DNA of 22,277 nucleotides, from assembly GCF_018260405.1 (NCBI RefSeq), contig NZ_JAGLBG010000040.1:1-22277 (forward strand), written 5' to 3'. Below the pieces are notes generated by a model. The model made no database searches. It was given only the letters and a program-made list of their open reading frames with translations, and had not been told where the DNA came from. Position 1 is the stretch's first letter; each line of letters begins with the position of its first letter. The translations under genes were made by a program, and so were the position numbers. The stretch is from Deinococcus sp. GTDB taxonomy: Bacteria > Deinococcota > Deinococci > Deinococcales > Deinococcaceae. Positions 6,875-15,001 of the stretch are shown piece after piece.

Positions 6875-7811
6875 GCAGCGCCCGGACTCCCTGCACCGCC
6901 GTAATTTTCCCGGCCTGCACCTCGGCCCGCAGGCGGCGAAGTTCCGAAGGGTTCACCCCGACCTGAAAAGCTCGCCACGCGGCCTCGCGCAGCAGTTCGT
7001 CGAACCATACGGCAGTCTGGCGGCGGCGTTTTTCGGTCAGATCGGTGGACTGGGCATACTCCTGCACTTTGGCCCACAGCTCGGCGATGCCTTCACCGGT
7101 GAGCGCCGACGCCCTGAGCGCCTGGGGCCGCCACGGGGCGTCGTGCGGGGTCAGCAGGGTCAGGGCAGTGCGCAACTCGGTCTGGGCGCGGGTGGCGGCT
7201 CTGGGGTCCAGATCGGCCTTATTAACCACGCACAGGTCGGCCAGTTCCATGATTCCGCGCTTGATGCCCTGCAACTCGTCACCCGCGTTCGGCAGGGTCA
7301 GCAGCACGAACAGGTCGGTCATGGCCGCCACATGGGTTTCGGATTGCCCGACGCCCACCGTCTCGACCAGAATCACGTCGTAGCCCGCCGCCTCGCACAG
7401 CGTGATCGTCTCGCGGGTGCGGCGCGACACGCCTCCCAGGGTGCCGCCACTGGGACTAGGACGGATAAAGGCGTTCGGATGCACCGTAAGCTGCGGCATC
7501 CGGGTCTTGTCACCCATGATGCTGCCGCCGGTGCGGGCGCTGCTGGGATCCACCGCCAGAACCGCTACTCTGTGGCCCTGGTTCGCCAGATACAGGCCCA
7601 GCGCCTCGATAAAGGTGCTTTTGCCGACGCCCGGCACGCCGGTCAGGCCGATTCGCACCGAGCCTTCAGGACTGGCCGGAAGCTGCAACAGCAACTCCTG
7701 GGCACGTTGCTCATCGGCAAGACGGGTCGATTCGGTCAGCGTAATGGCTTTTGCCAGGGCGCGGCGTTGACCGCTCAGGAGAGGCCCGACCAGATCGGCA
7801 GCAGAGGGCAT
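6846..7811 (-). CDS. meaB: MeaB/ArgK-family G3E GTPase (methylmalonyl-CoA mutase chaperone)
   Basis: A 321-residue GTPase of the G3E class that gates B12 loading and protects adenosylcobalamin-dependent acyl-CoA mutases. Visible motifs are the P-loop GLTGVPGVGKST (55-66), VDPSSARTGGSIMGDKTRM (88-105; switch region typical of MeaB), the Walker B-like VILVETVGVGQSE (146-158), and the base-recognition NKAD (197-200). The C-terminal helical dimerisation arm follows (about 265-321). Full family length. No mutase subunit or other B12 gene lies in this window, so its client must be encoded elsewhere. ATG 7811 is preceded by a TAnnnT box (TATCAT, 6 nt away) and no Shine-Dalgarno, so a leaderless mRNA is likely. 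It is separated from radA by 217 bp that hold only a small CGCTATAGCG palindrome (7954-7963). Confidence 0.94.
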   Translation of the reverse strand: MPSAADLVGPLLSGQRRALAKAITLTESTRLADEQRAQELLLQLPASPEGSVRIGLTGVPGVGKSTFIEALGLYLANQGHRVAVLAVDPSSARTGGSIMGDKTRMPQLTVHPNAFIRPSPSGGTLGGVSRRTRETITLCEAAGYDVILVETVGVGQSETHVAAMTDLFVLLTLPNAGDELQGIKRGIMELADLCVVNKADLDPRAATRAQTELRTALTLLTPHDAPWRPQALRASALTGEGIAELWAKVQEYAQSTDLTEKRRRQTAVWFDELLREAAWRAFQVGVNPSELRRLRAEVQAGKITAVQGVRALLRETAFAAE

Positions 7812-7817
7812 AGGTCA

Positions 7818-7823
7818 ATGATA
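7818..7823 (-). promoter_or_regulatory. -10 element TATCAT of meaB
   Basis: On the minus strand TATCAT ends 6 nt before the meaB ATG. It fits TAnnnT at the distance seen for leaderless Deinococcus genes. No recognisable -35 at the usual distance. Confidence 0.45.
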
Positions 7824-8028
7824 AAGCAGCAGCTTCAAACCCGCGCAGGGGTCGCCCGGCGTACAGGCAATTTACGGCTGCCAAGGGTGCCATGAAGCAT
7901 TGGAATACGCGTTCCGCTCAATTCTGGTACAGGCGGTGTTGTCCCGTCTGCCCCGCTATAGCGCGAAACCCGTATTTTTCCCACTCGCCTCTGCCTGGCT
8001 TGAGTTCAAAACTGCCTCTGGGCCAGCG

Positions 8029-9375
8029 CTACTTTCTCCAGACGGCAGACACCGCTTCCTCGACACTCTTAATCCCCGCATGACCGTCCAGGCCCGGCGG
8101 CACCACCAGGCGGTTGTAGCCCGCCCGCGTGGCTTCCTCGGCGCGGCGCAGGGCCATCTGCGTGCTGCGAACCTCGCCCGCCAGGCCGACCTCACCGAAC
8201 ACAGCCACGTTCTGCGGCAGGGCGCGGCCCACTACCGCCGAATACACTGCTAGCGCCACTGCAAGGTCCAGCCCCGGATCAGGCACTTTCAGGCCGCCCG
8301 CCAGGTTCACGTACACGTCCAGTCCACCCAGCGTGAGGTCGAGGCGGCGTTCGAGCACCGCCAGCACCACATCTACCCGGCGGGGGTCGAGGCCCACCAC
8401 CACGCGGCGGGCATTGGGGTACGGCGTCTTGCTGGCAAGGGCCTGCACTTCCAGCAGCATCGGGCGCTGACCGTCCACCGTCGCGGCGACCACACTGCCG
8501 GGCACGTCCACCGGGCGCTCGGCCAGGAATGCGGCGGAAGGATTCTCGACAGCAACCAGCCCCTCGCCGCGCATCTCGAACACGCCCAGTTCGCCCGCCT
8601 GCCCGAAGCGGTTCTTAACCGAGCGCAGCAGCCGGAAGGCCCCCACCGATTCCAGAAAGACGGTGGTGTCTACGATGTGTTCCATGACCTTGGGGCCAGC
8701 CACCGTGCCGTCCTTGGTGACGTGGCCGACCAGCACGGTCGCCGTGCCTGTTTCCTTGGCGGCCCGCGTGAGCATGGAGGTTCCGTCGCGCACCTGCGCC
8801 ACGCCCCCGGCGGCCCCTTCGCCCTCGACAGTGACGGTCTGAATGCTGTCCACGATACACAGCGCCGGTTTGTGCTCCTGCATCAGCGCGGCGATGTGTT
8901 CGGCCCGCGTGTCACGGGTCAGTTGCAGCTCAGCGGTGACGCCCAGGCGGTCGGCCCGCAGCCTGATCTGCTCCAGTGATTCCTCGCCCGCCACGTATAG
9001 CACCGTGCCGCCCCCCTGCTCTGTGGAACGGGCCGCGACCCGGTCTGCCACCTGAAGCAGCAGCGTGCTTTTGCCGATTCCCGGTTCACCGCCGATCAGC
9101 GTCACGCCGCCCGCCACTAGCCCGCCGCCCAGCACCCGGTCAAGCTCGGGAATGCCGGTGCTGGTGCGCGGTTCCTCCCGCCGCCCAACCGTCGAAAGCG
9201 GGGTCAGTTTGCCGCCTGTAACGCCGCCGTACCCGCCCCGGCCTGTGGTGGCGGCAGTGGGAACTTCTTCTTCAAAGGAATTCCACGCCTGACAGTTTGG
9301 GCAGCGGCCCAGCGGCTTGGGCGAGCGGTAGCCGCAACTGTTACAAACGTACTGGGATCTGGGGGGCTTAGCCAT
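8029..9375 (-). CDS. radA: DNA repair protein RadA (Sms)
   Basis: A 448-residue RecA-like ATPase that drives branch migration of recombination intermediates and, in Deinococcus radiodurans, supports the extended-synthesis repair of shattered chromosomes. Domains in order: a C4 zinc finger (Cys11, Cys14, Cys25, Cys28), the RecA-like core with Walker A GGEPGIGKST (95-104), Walker B region ALCIVDSIQT (171-180), the RadA-specific KNRFG motif (254-258), and a Lon-protease-like C-terminal domain (about 285-448; LKVPDPGLDLAVALAV). The open frame continues to 9843, but that upstream part is the shadow of the DUF2087 gene; MAKPPRSQYVC at 9375 is the normal N-terminus. Nothing resembling a strong Shine-Dalgarno precedes it. 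It sits between DUF2087 and meaB, all on one strand, but with gaps of about 217 bp on each side, so operon membership is doubtful. Confidence 0.96.
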   Translation of the reverse strand: MAKPPRSQYVCNSCGYRSPKPLGRCPNCQAWNSFEEEVPTAATTGRGGYGGVTGGKLTPLSTVGRREEPRTSTGIPELDRVLGGGLVAGGVTLIGGEPGIGKSTLLLQVADRVAARSTEQGGGTVLYVAGEESLEQIRLRADRLGVTAELQLTRDTRAEHIAALMQEHKPALCIVDSIQTVTVEGEGAAGGVAQVRDGTSMLTRAAKETGTATVLVGHVTKDGTVAGPKVMEHIVDTTVFLESVGAFRLLRSVKNRFGQAGELGVFEMRGEGLVAVENPSAAFLAERPVDVPGSVVAATVDGQRPMLLEVQALASKTPYPNARRVVVGLDPRRVDVVLAVLERRLDLTLGGLDVYVNLAGGLKVPDPGLDLAVALAVYSAVVGRALPQNVAVFGEVGLAGEVRSTQMALRRAEEATRAGYNRLVVPPGLDGHAGIKSVEEAVSAVWRK

Positions 9376-9535
9376 GATCCGGAAAGTGGCGCGTACAGCG
9401 TGGGGAGTGGGCAAGAGCATGGAACTGGTGGCCCGTGACTTGTGGCTTGTGGAAAAAAATAAAGACCTCCGTGGGGGGGGATAAAGCGCAGACGGCGCTC
9501 CAAACCAACAGCAGACGGGCACGTAACAGAAGGCC

Positions 9536-9599
9536 GCAGCCCGCAGGCACTGAAACCCACGGGCTGCCGCACCGCTGATCTGGCTTAACGGCTCAGCGG
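9536..9599 (-). terminator. Two consecutive hairpins at the 3' end of the DUF2087 gene
   Basis: Stem one pairs CCGCTGA (9572-9578) with TCAGCGG (9593-9599) and includes the stop codon. Stem two pairs GCAGCCCG (9536-9543) with CGGGCTGC (9560-9567), 8 bp perfect. Neither is followed by a T-run, so this is a possible Rho-assisted stop or a processing site. Further on, AGCGC/GCGCT (9485-9499) precedes TTTAT on the minus strand. Confidence 0.3.
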
Positions 9600-9871
9600 G
9601 TGCCGGGGCGCGAGTCGGCGCGCCAGTAGTGCTCACCGTCGGTCGCCAGGTAGTCGCTGTCCAGCAGCTCGGTGAGCAGAATGCTGGGGTCTTCCAGGGT
9701 GGTATGGTCGGCCAGAATCTGCTTGACGTCGCCCGCCTCGTAACTGACGCCCGGCTCGAACAGGCCGCGCAGATGGTGCAAAATCGCCAGTTGCTGGGGC
9801 TTGCGGCGCTCGCTGGGCCAGCCGGTGATGCGTCCGTGCTCATCTTGAAAATCGGTAATGGATTTGGTCAT
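9593..9871 (-). CDS. DUF2087 domain-containing protein
   Basis: A 92-residue cytoplasmic protein that is essentially one DUF2087 domain. The characteristic stretches are GRITGWPSERRKPQQLAIL (13-31), LRGLFEPGVSYEAGDV (34-49) and LLTELLDSDYLATDGEHYWR (65-84). In other bacteria this domain occurs alone or behind an ArsR-type helix-turn-helix, and its pattern (helices ending in a YWR wing) suggests a small winged-helix regulator; no binding partner is established. It lies between clpC and radA on the same strand, with its own TAGAAT -10 box exactly 7 nt before the ATG and no Shine-Dalgarno, so it is probably a separate, leaderless transcript. The family call is confident; a DNA-binding role is inference. 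Confidence 0.85.
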   Translation of the reverse strand: MTKSITDFQDEHGRITGWPSERRKPQQLAILHHLRGLFEPGVSYEAGDVKQILADHTTLEDPSILLTELLDSDYLATDGEHYWRADSRPGTR

Positions 9872-9878
9872 GGCCGCT

Positions 9879-9884
9879 ATTCTA
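9879..9884 (-). promoter_or_regulatory. -10 element TAGAAT of the DUF2087 gene
   Basis: TAGAAT (one mismatch from TATAAT) ends 7 nt before the ATG on the minus strand. This is the canonical geometry for a transcript that begins at the start codon. The -35 region is poor. Confidence 0.55.
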
Positions 9885-9941
9885 AGGGCTTGTCTTGTTT
9901 ATACGCTTCTCTGGAGGGGCCTCGGCCAGAAGGCCAGAGCC

Positions 9942-9986
9942 GGGCCACAGCATCCTGCCCAGGTCTGGATGACCCAACTGTGGCCC
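9942..9986 (-). terminator. Long hairpin downstream of clpC
   Basis: GGGCCACAG (9942-9950) and CTGTGGCCC (9978-9986) form a perfect 9-bp stem. The 27-nt loop holds an inner GGTC/GACC stem (9962-9974). It starts 14 bp after the clpC stop. There is no T-tract, so it is either a Rho-dependent 3' end or an mRNA-stabilising structure. Confidence 0.4.
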
Positions 9987-10000
9987 TGACCCACAACCGT

Positions 10001-12244
<2,244 letters not shown>

Positions 12245-12264
12245 GGAAAAACCCCCTTTGGGGT
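12245..12264 (-). promoter_or_regulatory. Hairpin enclosing the clpC Shine-Dalgarno, followed by a T-run
   Basis: Read on the minus strand, ACCCC-AAAG-GGGGT forms a 5-bp GC-rich stem whose 3' arm is the ribosome binding site. It is followed at once by a T-run and then CC and the ATG. The shape resembles both a small intrinsic terminator and an RNA thermometer. Pairing is seen directly; a regulatory role is inferred. Confidence 0.4.
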
Positions 12265-12505
12265 AGGCGCACCCGGCAGGGGCGCGGAGACAGGTGTGGT
12301 GGAAGAAGGTAACACGCTCAGGATAACGCGCAGGATTTGCAAAAGACCTACATAACCTTACGATTAGGCCCCAGGCCGTTCAGACTGGCAGGTTTCAAGC
12401 GGCTCTGGGCGGGGGTTGCCCTAGCTTTAGCAGATGAGGGCAACTGCGCCGGTAACGCGGCCAGTTAAGTGACGGCCTAGACTGACTTCCGGTGCGGGCA
12501 GCGAG

Positions 12506-12511
12506 TAGACT
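12506..12511 (+). promoter_or_regulatory. -10 element TAGACT of the PIN-TRAM gene
   Basis: TAGACT ends 9 nt before ATG 12521, with CTGACT (12482-12487) 18 bp upstream as a possible -35. The surrounding GAGTAGACTA is identical to the 10-mer before hisF. No Shine-Dalgarno precedes the ATG. Confidence 0.45.
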
Positions 12512-12520
12512 ATAGCCAGA

Positions 12521-13549
12521 ATGCTGGCTTTTCGACTTGCGATGATGTTGCTGGGACTGCTGCTCGGGTACTGTGCTGGAGGTATTCTGGCGGCCAGCGG
12601 CATGCCGGATACCGCAAGGCTCAATACCGTCAGTCTGATGCTGGCCGCTATGCTCACGGGGCTTTTGCTCGCGCCACGCGCGGAGAAATACGTTCTGAAG
12701 CAGTACGCTGTTGCCAAAGCCTGGTATGAAACGCTGGCTCCTGCCAAGGTAGCGGCCGCCACCTTCGGGCTGATCGTGGCCCTGCTGCTCAGTGTGCTGC
12801 TCGGCAACCTGCTGCGGGCGCTGCCCATCTACTCGTGGTGGCTGAACGTGGGCGTGACCATGCTGCTGGCGGCCTTTTTCATCACGTTTGCCGTGCGAAA
12901 CGCCGACGCGTTCGGGGCGCTCACATTTGCCCAGGTCAAGCTTAAGCCCGGCGGTAAAATTCTTGACAGCAACGTCATCATCGATGGCCGCATTCTGGAT
13001 CTCGCCAAGATCGGCTTTATCGACGGCGAACTGATCGTACCTGCCTTCGTTCTGCGCGAACTCCAGACCCTCAGCGACCACGCCGACCCTCAGAAGCGCA
13101 CGCGCGGCAAACGGGGCCTCAGCGTCCTGGAAGACCTGCGTGAAGTGCATCCTATTCGCATCGAGGACTGGGACGATGCCAACTTGCTGACCACGGACGA
13201 TAAGCTTATCCGGCTGGCCCGCGAAACCGGGGCCAAGTTGCTGACCAACGACGGCAACCTCAGCAAAATTGCCAAGCTGCACGACATCCGGGTGCTCAGC
13301 ATCCATGAGGCGGCGGTGGCGCTCAAGCCGCAGGTTCAGGCGGGCGACTACCTGACCATTACGGTCACCAAGAGCGGGCAGCAGTCTGGCCAGGGCGTGG
13401 GCTACCTCGAAGATGGCACCATGGTCGTGGTCGAGGACGGGTTGAAGTTCCGGGGCAAGCCGACCCGTGTGGCGGTGGTCAACAATGTGCAGACCAACGT
13501 GGGCCGCATGATCTTTGCCAAGCCCGAGCGTGAGGAAGGCGCGGCCTGA
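12521..13549 (+). CDS. Membrane-anchored PIN-TRAM domain protein (YacL-like)
   Basis: A 342-residue protein of the PIN/TRAM (YacL) family. The N-terminal third has four hydrophobic membrane segments (about 5-25, 36-52, 78-97, 107-124). A PIN nuclease-fold domain follows (about 145-265) with the acidic residues expected to bind metal: Asp149 in ILDSNVIIDGR (147-157), Asp155, Glu180 in LRELQ, and Asp226/Asp244 in the TTDD and TND segments. A C-terminal TRAM RNA-binding domain ends the protein (about 270-333; GVGYLEDGTMVVVED). This predicts a membrane-tethered ribonuclease acting on cytoplasmic RNA; the natural target of the family is unknown. Length is near the family norm. The gene is divergent from clpC (276 bp between starts) and convergent with the kinase gene (64 bp between stops). 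A 416-codon antisense frame across it is a shadow. Confidence 0.92.
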   Translation: MLAFRLAMMLLGLLLGYCAGGILAASGMPDTARLNTVSLMLAAMLTGLLLAPRAEKYVLKQYAVAKAWYETLAPAKVAAATFGLIVALLLSVLLGNLLRALPIYSWWLNVGVTMLLAAFFITFAVRNADAFGALTFAQVKLKPGGKILDSNVIIDGRILDLAKIGFIDGELIVPAFVLRELQTLSDHADPQKRTRGKRGLSVLEDLREVHPIRIEDWDDANLLTTDDKLIRLARETGAKLLTNDGNLSKIAKLHDIRVLSIHEAAVALKPQVQAGDYLTITVTKSGQQSGQGVGYLEDGTMVVVEDGLKFRGKPTRVAVVNNVQTNVGRMIFAKPEREEGAA

Positions 13550-13613
13550 CACAGCAAGCTTGGAGACCTCAAAGCAGTGTCCATAGGCTTCACAAATGGC
13601 GTTGAAAGCTGCT

Positions 13614-14384
13614 CTACAGGGGAAGAGGGTCGGTGTGCGTTTCAAGGGCCAGCCGCAGCAACTCGTGCTTGACCCACAGGGCGTCGCTGGGCCGCAACTG
13701 GCGCTCGGGGCGCGTTAAGGCTCGCCACAGGGGAGTCAGGGAATCACGGGTGGGAGGCAGACTTTCGCCCTCCAGGGGCAGCTCACCGTGAATACCCCAG
13801 CCCAGCAGCACGCCGATGCCGTACAAGTCACTTTCACGTCCCAGCGGTTCACCCCGCGCCGCTTCAGGACTGAGAAAAGCCAGGGTGCCTACGCGGGTCG
13901 GCTGCTCGAACTGCTCCATTTCTGGCCCCGACAGGTCGTAATCGACCAGTTTGGCGCTGCCGTCGGCATCCACCATAATGTTGTCGGGTTTAATGTCCCG
14001 GTGAACCAGCCCCCGCTCATGCATAAAGTGCAGCGCGTCGAGCACATGGGTCAGGGTGAGCAGGAAGGCCCGGCGCTCATGCTGAAGTGCGGGCCTGCTG
14101 GGGTAACGCTGAAAGAGGGTCTCGCCCTTGGCATATTTGACGACCAGCACCGGAAGCTCGTCTAGGTGTGAAGTGCCCAGTACCGGAGCGAGGCGCGGAT
14201 GATTCAGGCCGTGACCGTGCAGGTATTCGCGCACCGCAAATTCGCGCAGGTGGGCCGGAAAGATCTTGACCGCGCAGGACTGGCCTTCTTGGCCCACGGC
14301 AAAATAGACCACACTGTGCGAGCCGCGCCCCAGCAGCCGTACCAGCTTGATCCCGTTCCCGATGATTCGCCCCGCAATGGTCAT
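13614..14384 (-). CDS. Small Hanks-type serine/threonine protein kinase
   Basis: A 256-residue stand-alone kinase domain with no transmembrane or sensor domain, so probably cytoplasmic. Motifs in order: glycine loop LLGRGSHSVVY (17-27), the ATP-anchoring Lys40 in CAVKIF, catalytic loop HRDIKPDN (128-135), metal motif DYD (148-150) in place of the usual DFG, SPE (172-174) in place of APE, and the structural Asp186 in SDLYGIG. The catalytic Lys, Asp130, Asn135 and Asp148 are all kept, so it should be active despite the DYD variation. The frame is open to 14471, but ATG 14384 places the glycine loop at the usual distance from the N-terminus and has TAATTT 8 nt before it. No phosphatase or obvious substrate gene adjoins it. 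Convergent with the PIN-TRAM gene. Confidence 0.9.
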   Translation of the reverse strand: MTIAGRIIGNGIKLVRLLGRGSHSVVYFAVGQEGQSCAVKIFPAHLREFAVREYLHGHGLNHPRLAPVLGTSHLDELPVLVVKYAKGETLFQRYPSRPALQHERRAFLLTLTHVLDALHFMHERGLVHRDIKPDNIMVDADGSAKLVDYDLSGPEMEQFEQPTRVGTLAFLSPEAARGEPLGRESDLYGIGVLLGWGIHGELPLEGESLPPTRDSLTPLWRALTRPERQLRPSDALWVKHELLRLALETHTDPLPL

Positions 14385-14392
14385 GCCCTGAC

Positions 14393-14398
14393 AAATTA
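14393..14398 (-). promoter_or_regulatory. -10 element TAATTT of the kinase gene
   Basis: On the minus strand TAATTT ends 8 nt before the kinase ATG; a weak CAGGG lies between them. It supports the shorter start at 14384. Confidence 0.35.
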
Positions 14399-14542
14399 AC
14401 CCACCGCTCTGGCGATTGCTACCCGCCAAGATGAGGGAAGGCCGCTTAGGTCTACGAGTAAAGGCCAGCAAATCACGGGTTCAGCGGTGCCTAGGGTATG
14501 GGCGGCTGGGGATAGGCAGGAGAGAAACGGGCTGCGGGCGTG

Positions 14543-14564
14543 GCATTGGCCATGCATTGGCCAT
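14543..14564 (+). repeat. Tandem 11-mer
   Basis: GCATTGGCCAT is repeated twice head to tail, each copy containing the palindrome TGGCCA. It lies in the gene-poor stretch between the kinase and the diguanylate cyclase. No function can be assigned. Confidence 0.6.
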
Positions 14565-14606
14565 CCGATGCCCTGGCAGGCGGTCAACGAAACAAAGGGC
14601 CCTCCG

Positions 14607-14612
14607 TATAAC
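14607..14612 (+). promoter_or_regulatory. Possible -10 element TATAAC of the candidate small RNA
   Basis: TATAAC matches TATAAT in five of six positions, in an otherwise GC-rich context. It would start a transcript near 14619. No convincing -35 is present. Confidence 0.3.
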
Positions 14613-14618
14613 CCTGTC

Positions 14619-14794
14619 TGTGACTAGCGGGGAGCTAGACAAGTTCCCGGAACTGCTTTTTGACGTCCTGGCGGCAAAATACCTGAGGAAAATCGAAGAA
14701 GTCATACTCCAGCACAGCGATTGTAGTTCAGGATACGGTTTGATAAACCCCGTCTGGCACGCTTATGTTTTTAGCTAAAAAATAAGCTTTTTTT
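14619..14794 (+). ncRNA. Candidate small RNA ending at a strong intrinsic terminator
   Basis: No convincing protein gene lies on the plus strand here, yet a well-formed plus-strand terminator ends at 14794. Between a TATAAC box and that terminator the sequence has a 5' hairpin, CTAGC-GGGGA-GCTAG (14624-14638), a perfect palindrome GTTCCCGGAAC (14643-14653) and a hairpin GGTTT-GAT-AAACC (14737-14749). The predicted transcript is about 175 nt. A 120-codon frame (14416-14778) runs through it and stops inside the terminator, but it has no Shine-Dalgarno and its first half has the composition of random GC-rich DNA. The alternative is the decayed tail of a lost gene. The start point is a guess. Confidence 0.35.
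14761..14794 (+). terminator. Strong intrinsic terminator, plus strand
   Basis: GCTTAT (14761-14766) pairs with ATAAGC (14782-14787), and TTTTT (14768-14772) pairs with AAAAA (14777-14781). This gives an 11-bp stem with one bulged G and an AGCT loop. Seven T residues follow (14788-14794). It is the clearest terminator in the window. Confidence 0.65.
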
Positions 14795-15001
14795 ACTAGA
14801 CCAGCATTTTTAGCGTCTTGGACAGCGAATTTGCGACTGACTTTGCAAATGATACCCGCTCATTGCAGACATCACCCCTCTTTGGGGGGGGAGGGATTAC
14901 ATTTATGGTGTCCAGCCTCTAAATTAGTTTAACGTCAAAGATCCCATCGACGCTCGGGTTGTTGGTGAAACGCGCCTGATCTTTGTCTCACCAGCCCACT
15001 G
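14795..15001 (+). promoter_or_regulatory. AT-rich leader of the diguanylate cyclase gene
   Basis: About 200 bp, visibly poorer in GC than the rest of the window, with no ORF. A possible promoter is TTACAT (14897-14902), 17 bp, TAAATT (14920-14925), which would leave a leader of about 70 nt. Just upstream of it CCCC (14875-14878) can pair with a run of eight G (14884-14891). There is no Shine-Dalgarno directly before the ATG at 15002. Confidence 0.35.

Noticed and set aside
6684..7895. 403-codon plus-strand frame across nadM and meaB
   Set aside because: Antisense shadow of the meaB codons, with no recognisable domain.
12335..12360. Half of a radiation/desiccation response motif before clpC
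   Set aside because: A TTATGT-like half-site occurs on the minus strand, but the second half of the palindrome is missing.
12395..13645. 416-codon minus-strand frame across the PIN-TRAM gene
   Set aside because: Shadow frame in GC-rich DNA. Its composition (His/Gln/Arg-rich) matches no family, while the plus-strand frame has clear PIN and TRAM motifs.
14481..14705. Possible transposase remnant on the minus strand
   Set aside because: A short frame with SxxFLRYFAA-like text looked suggestive, but no catalytic residues, terminal inverted repeats or target duplication are seen.
14416..14778. 120-codon plus-strand frame in the kinase-cyclase gap
   Set aside because: No Shine-Dalgarno or TAnnnT box at its start, and its first half looks random; not called as a gene. 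It is kept as the alternative to the small-RNA proposal because it ends inside the terminator.
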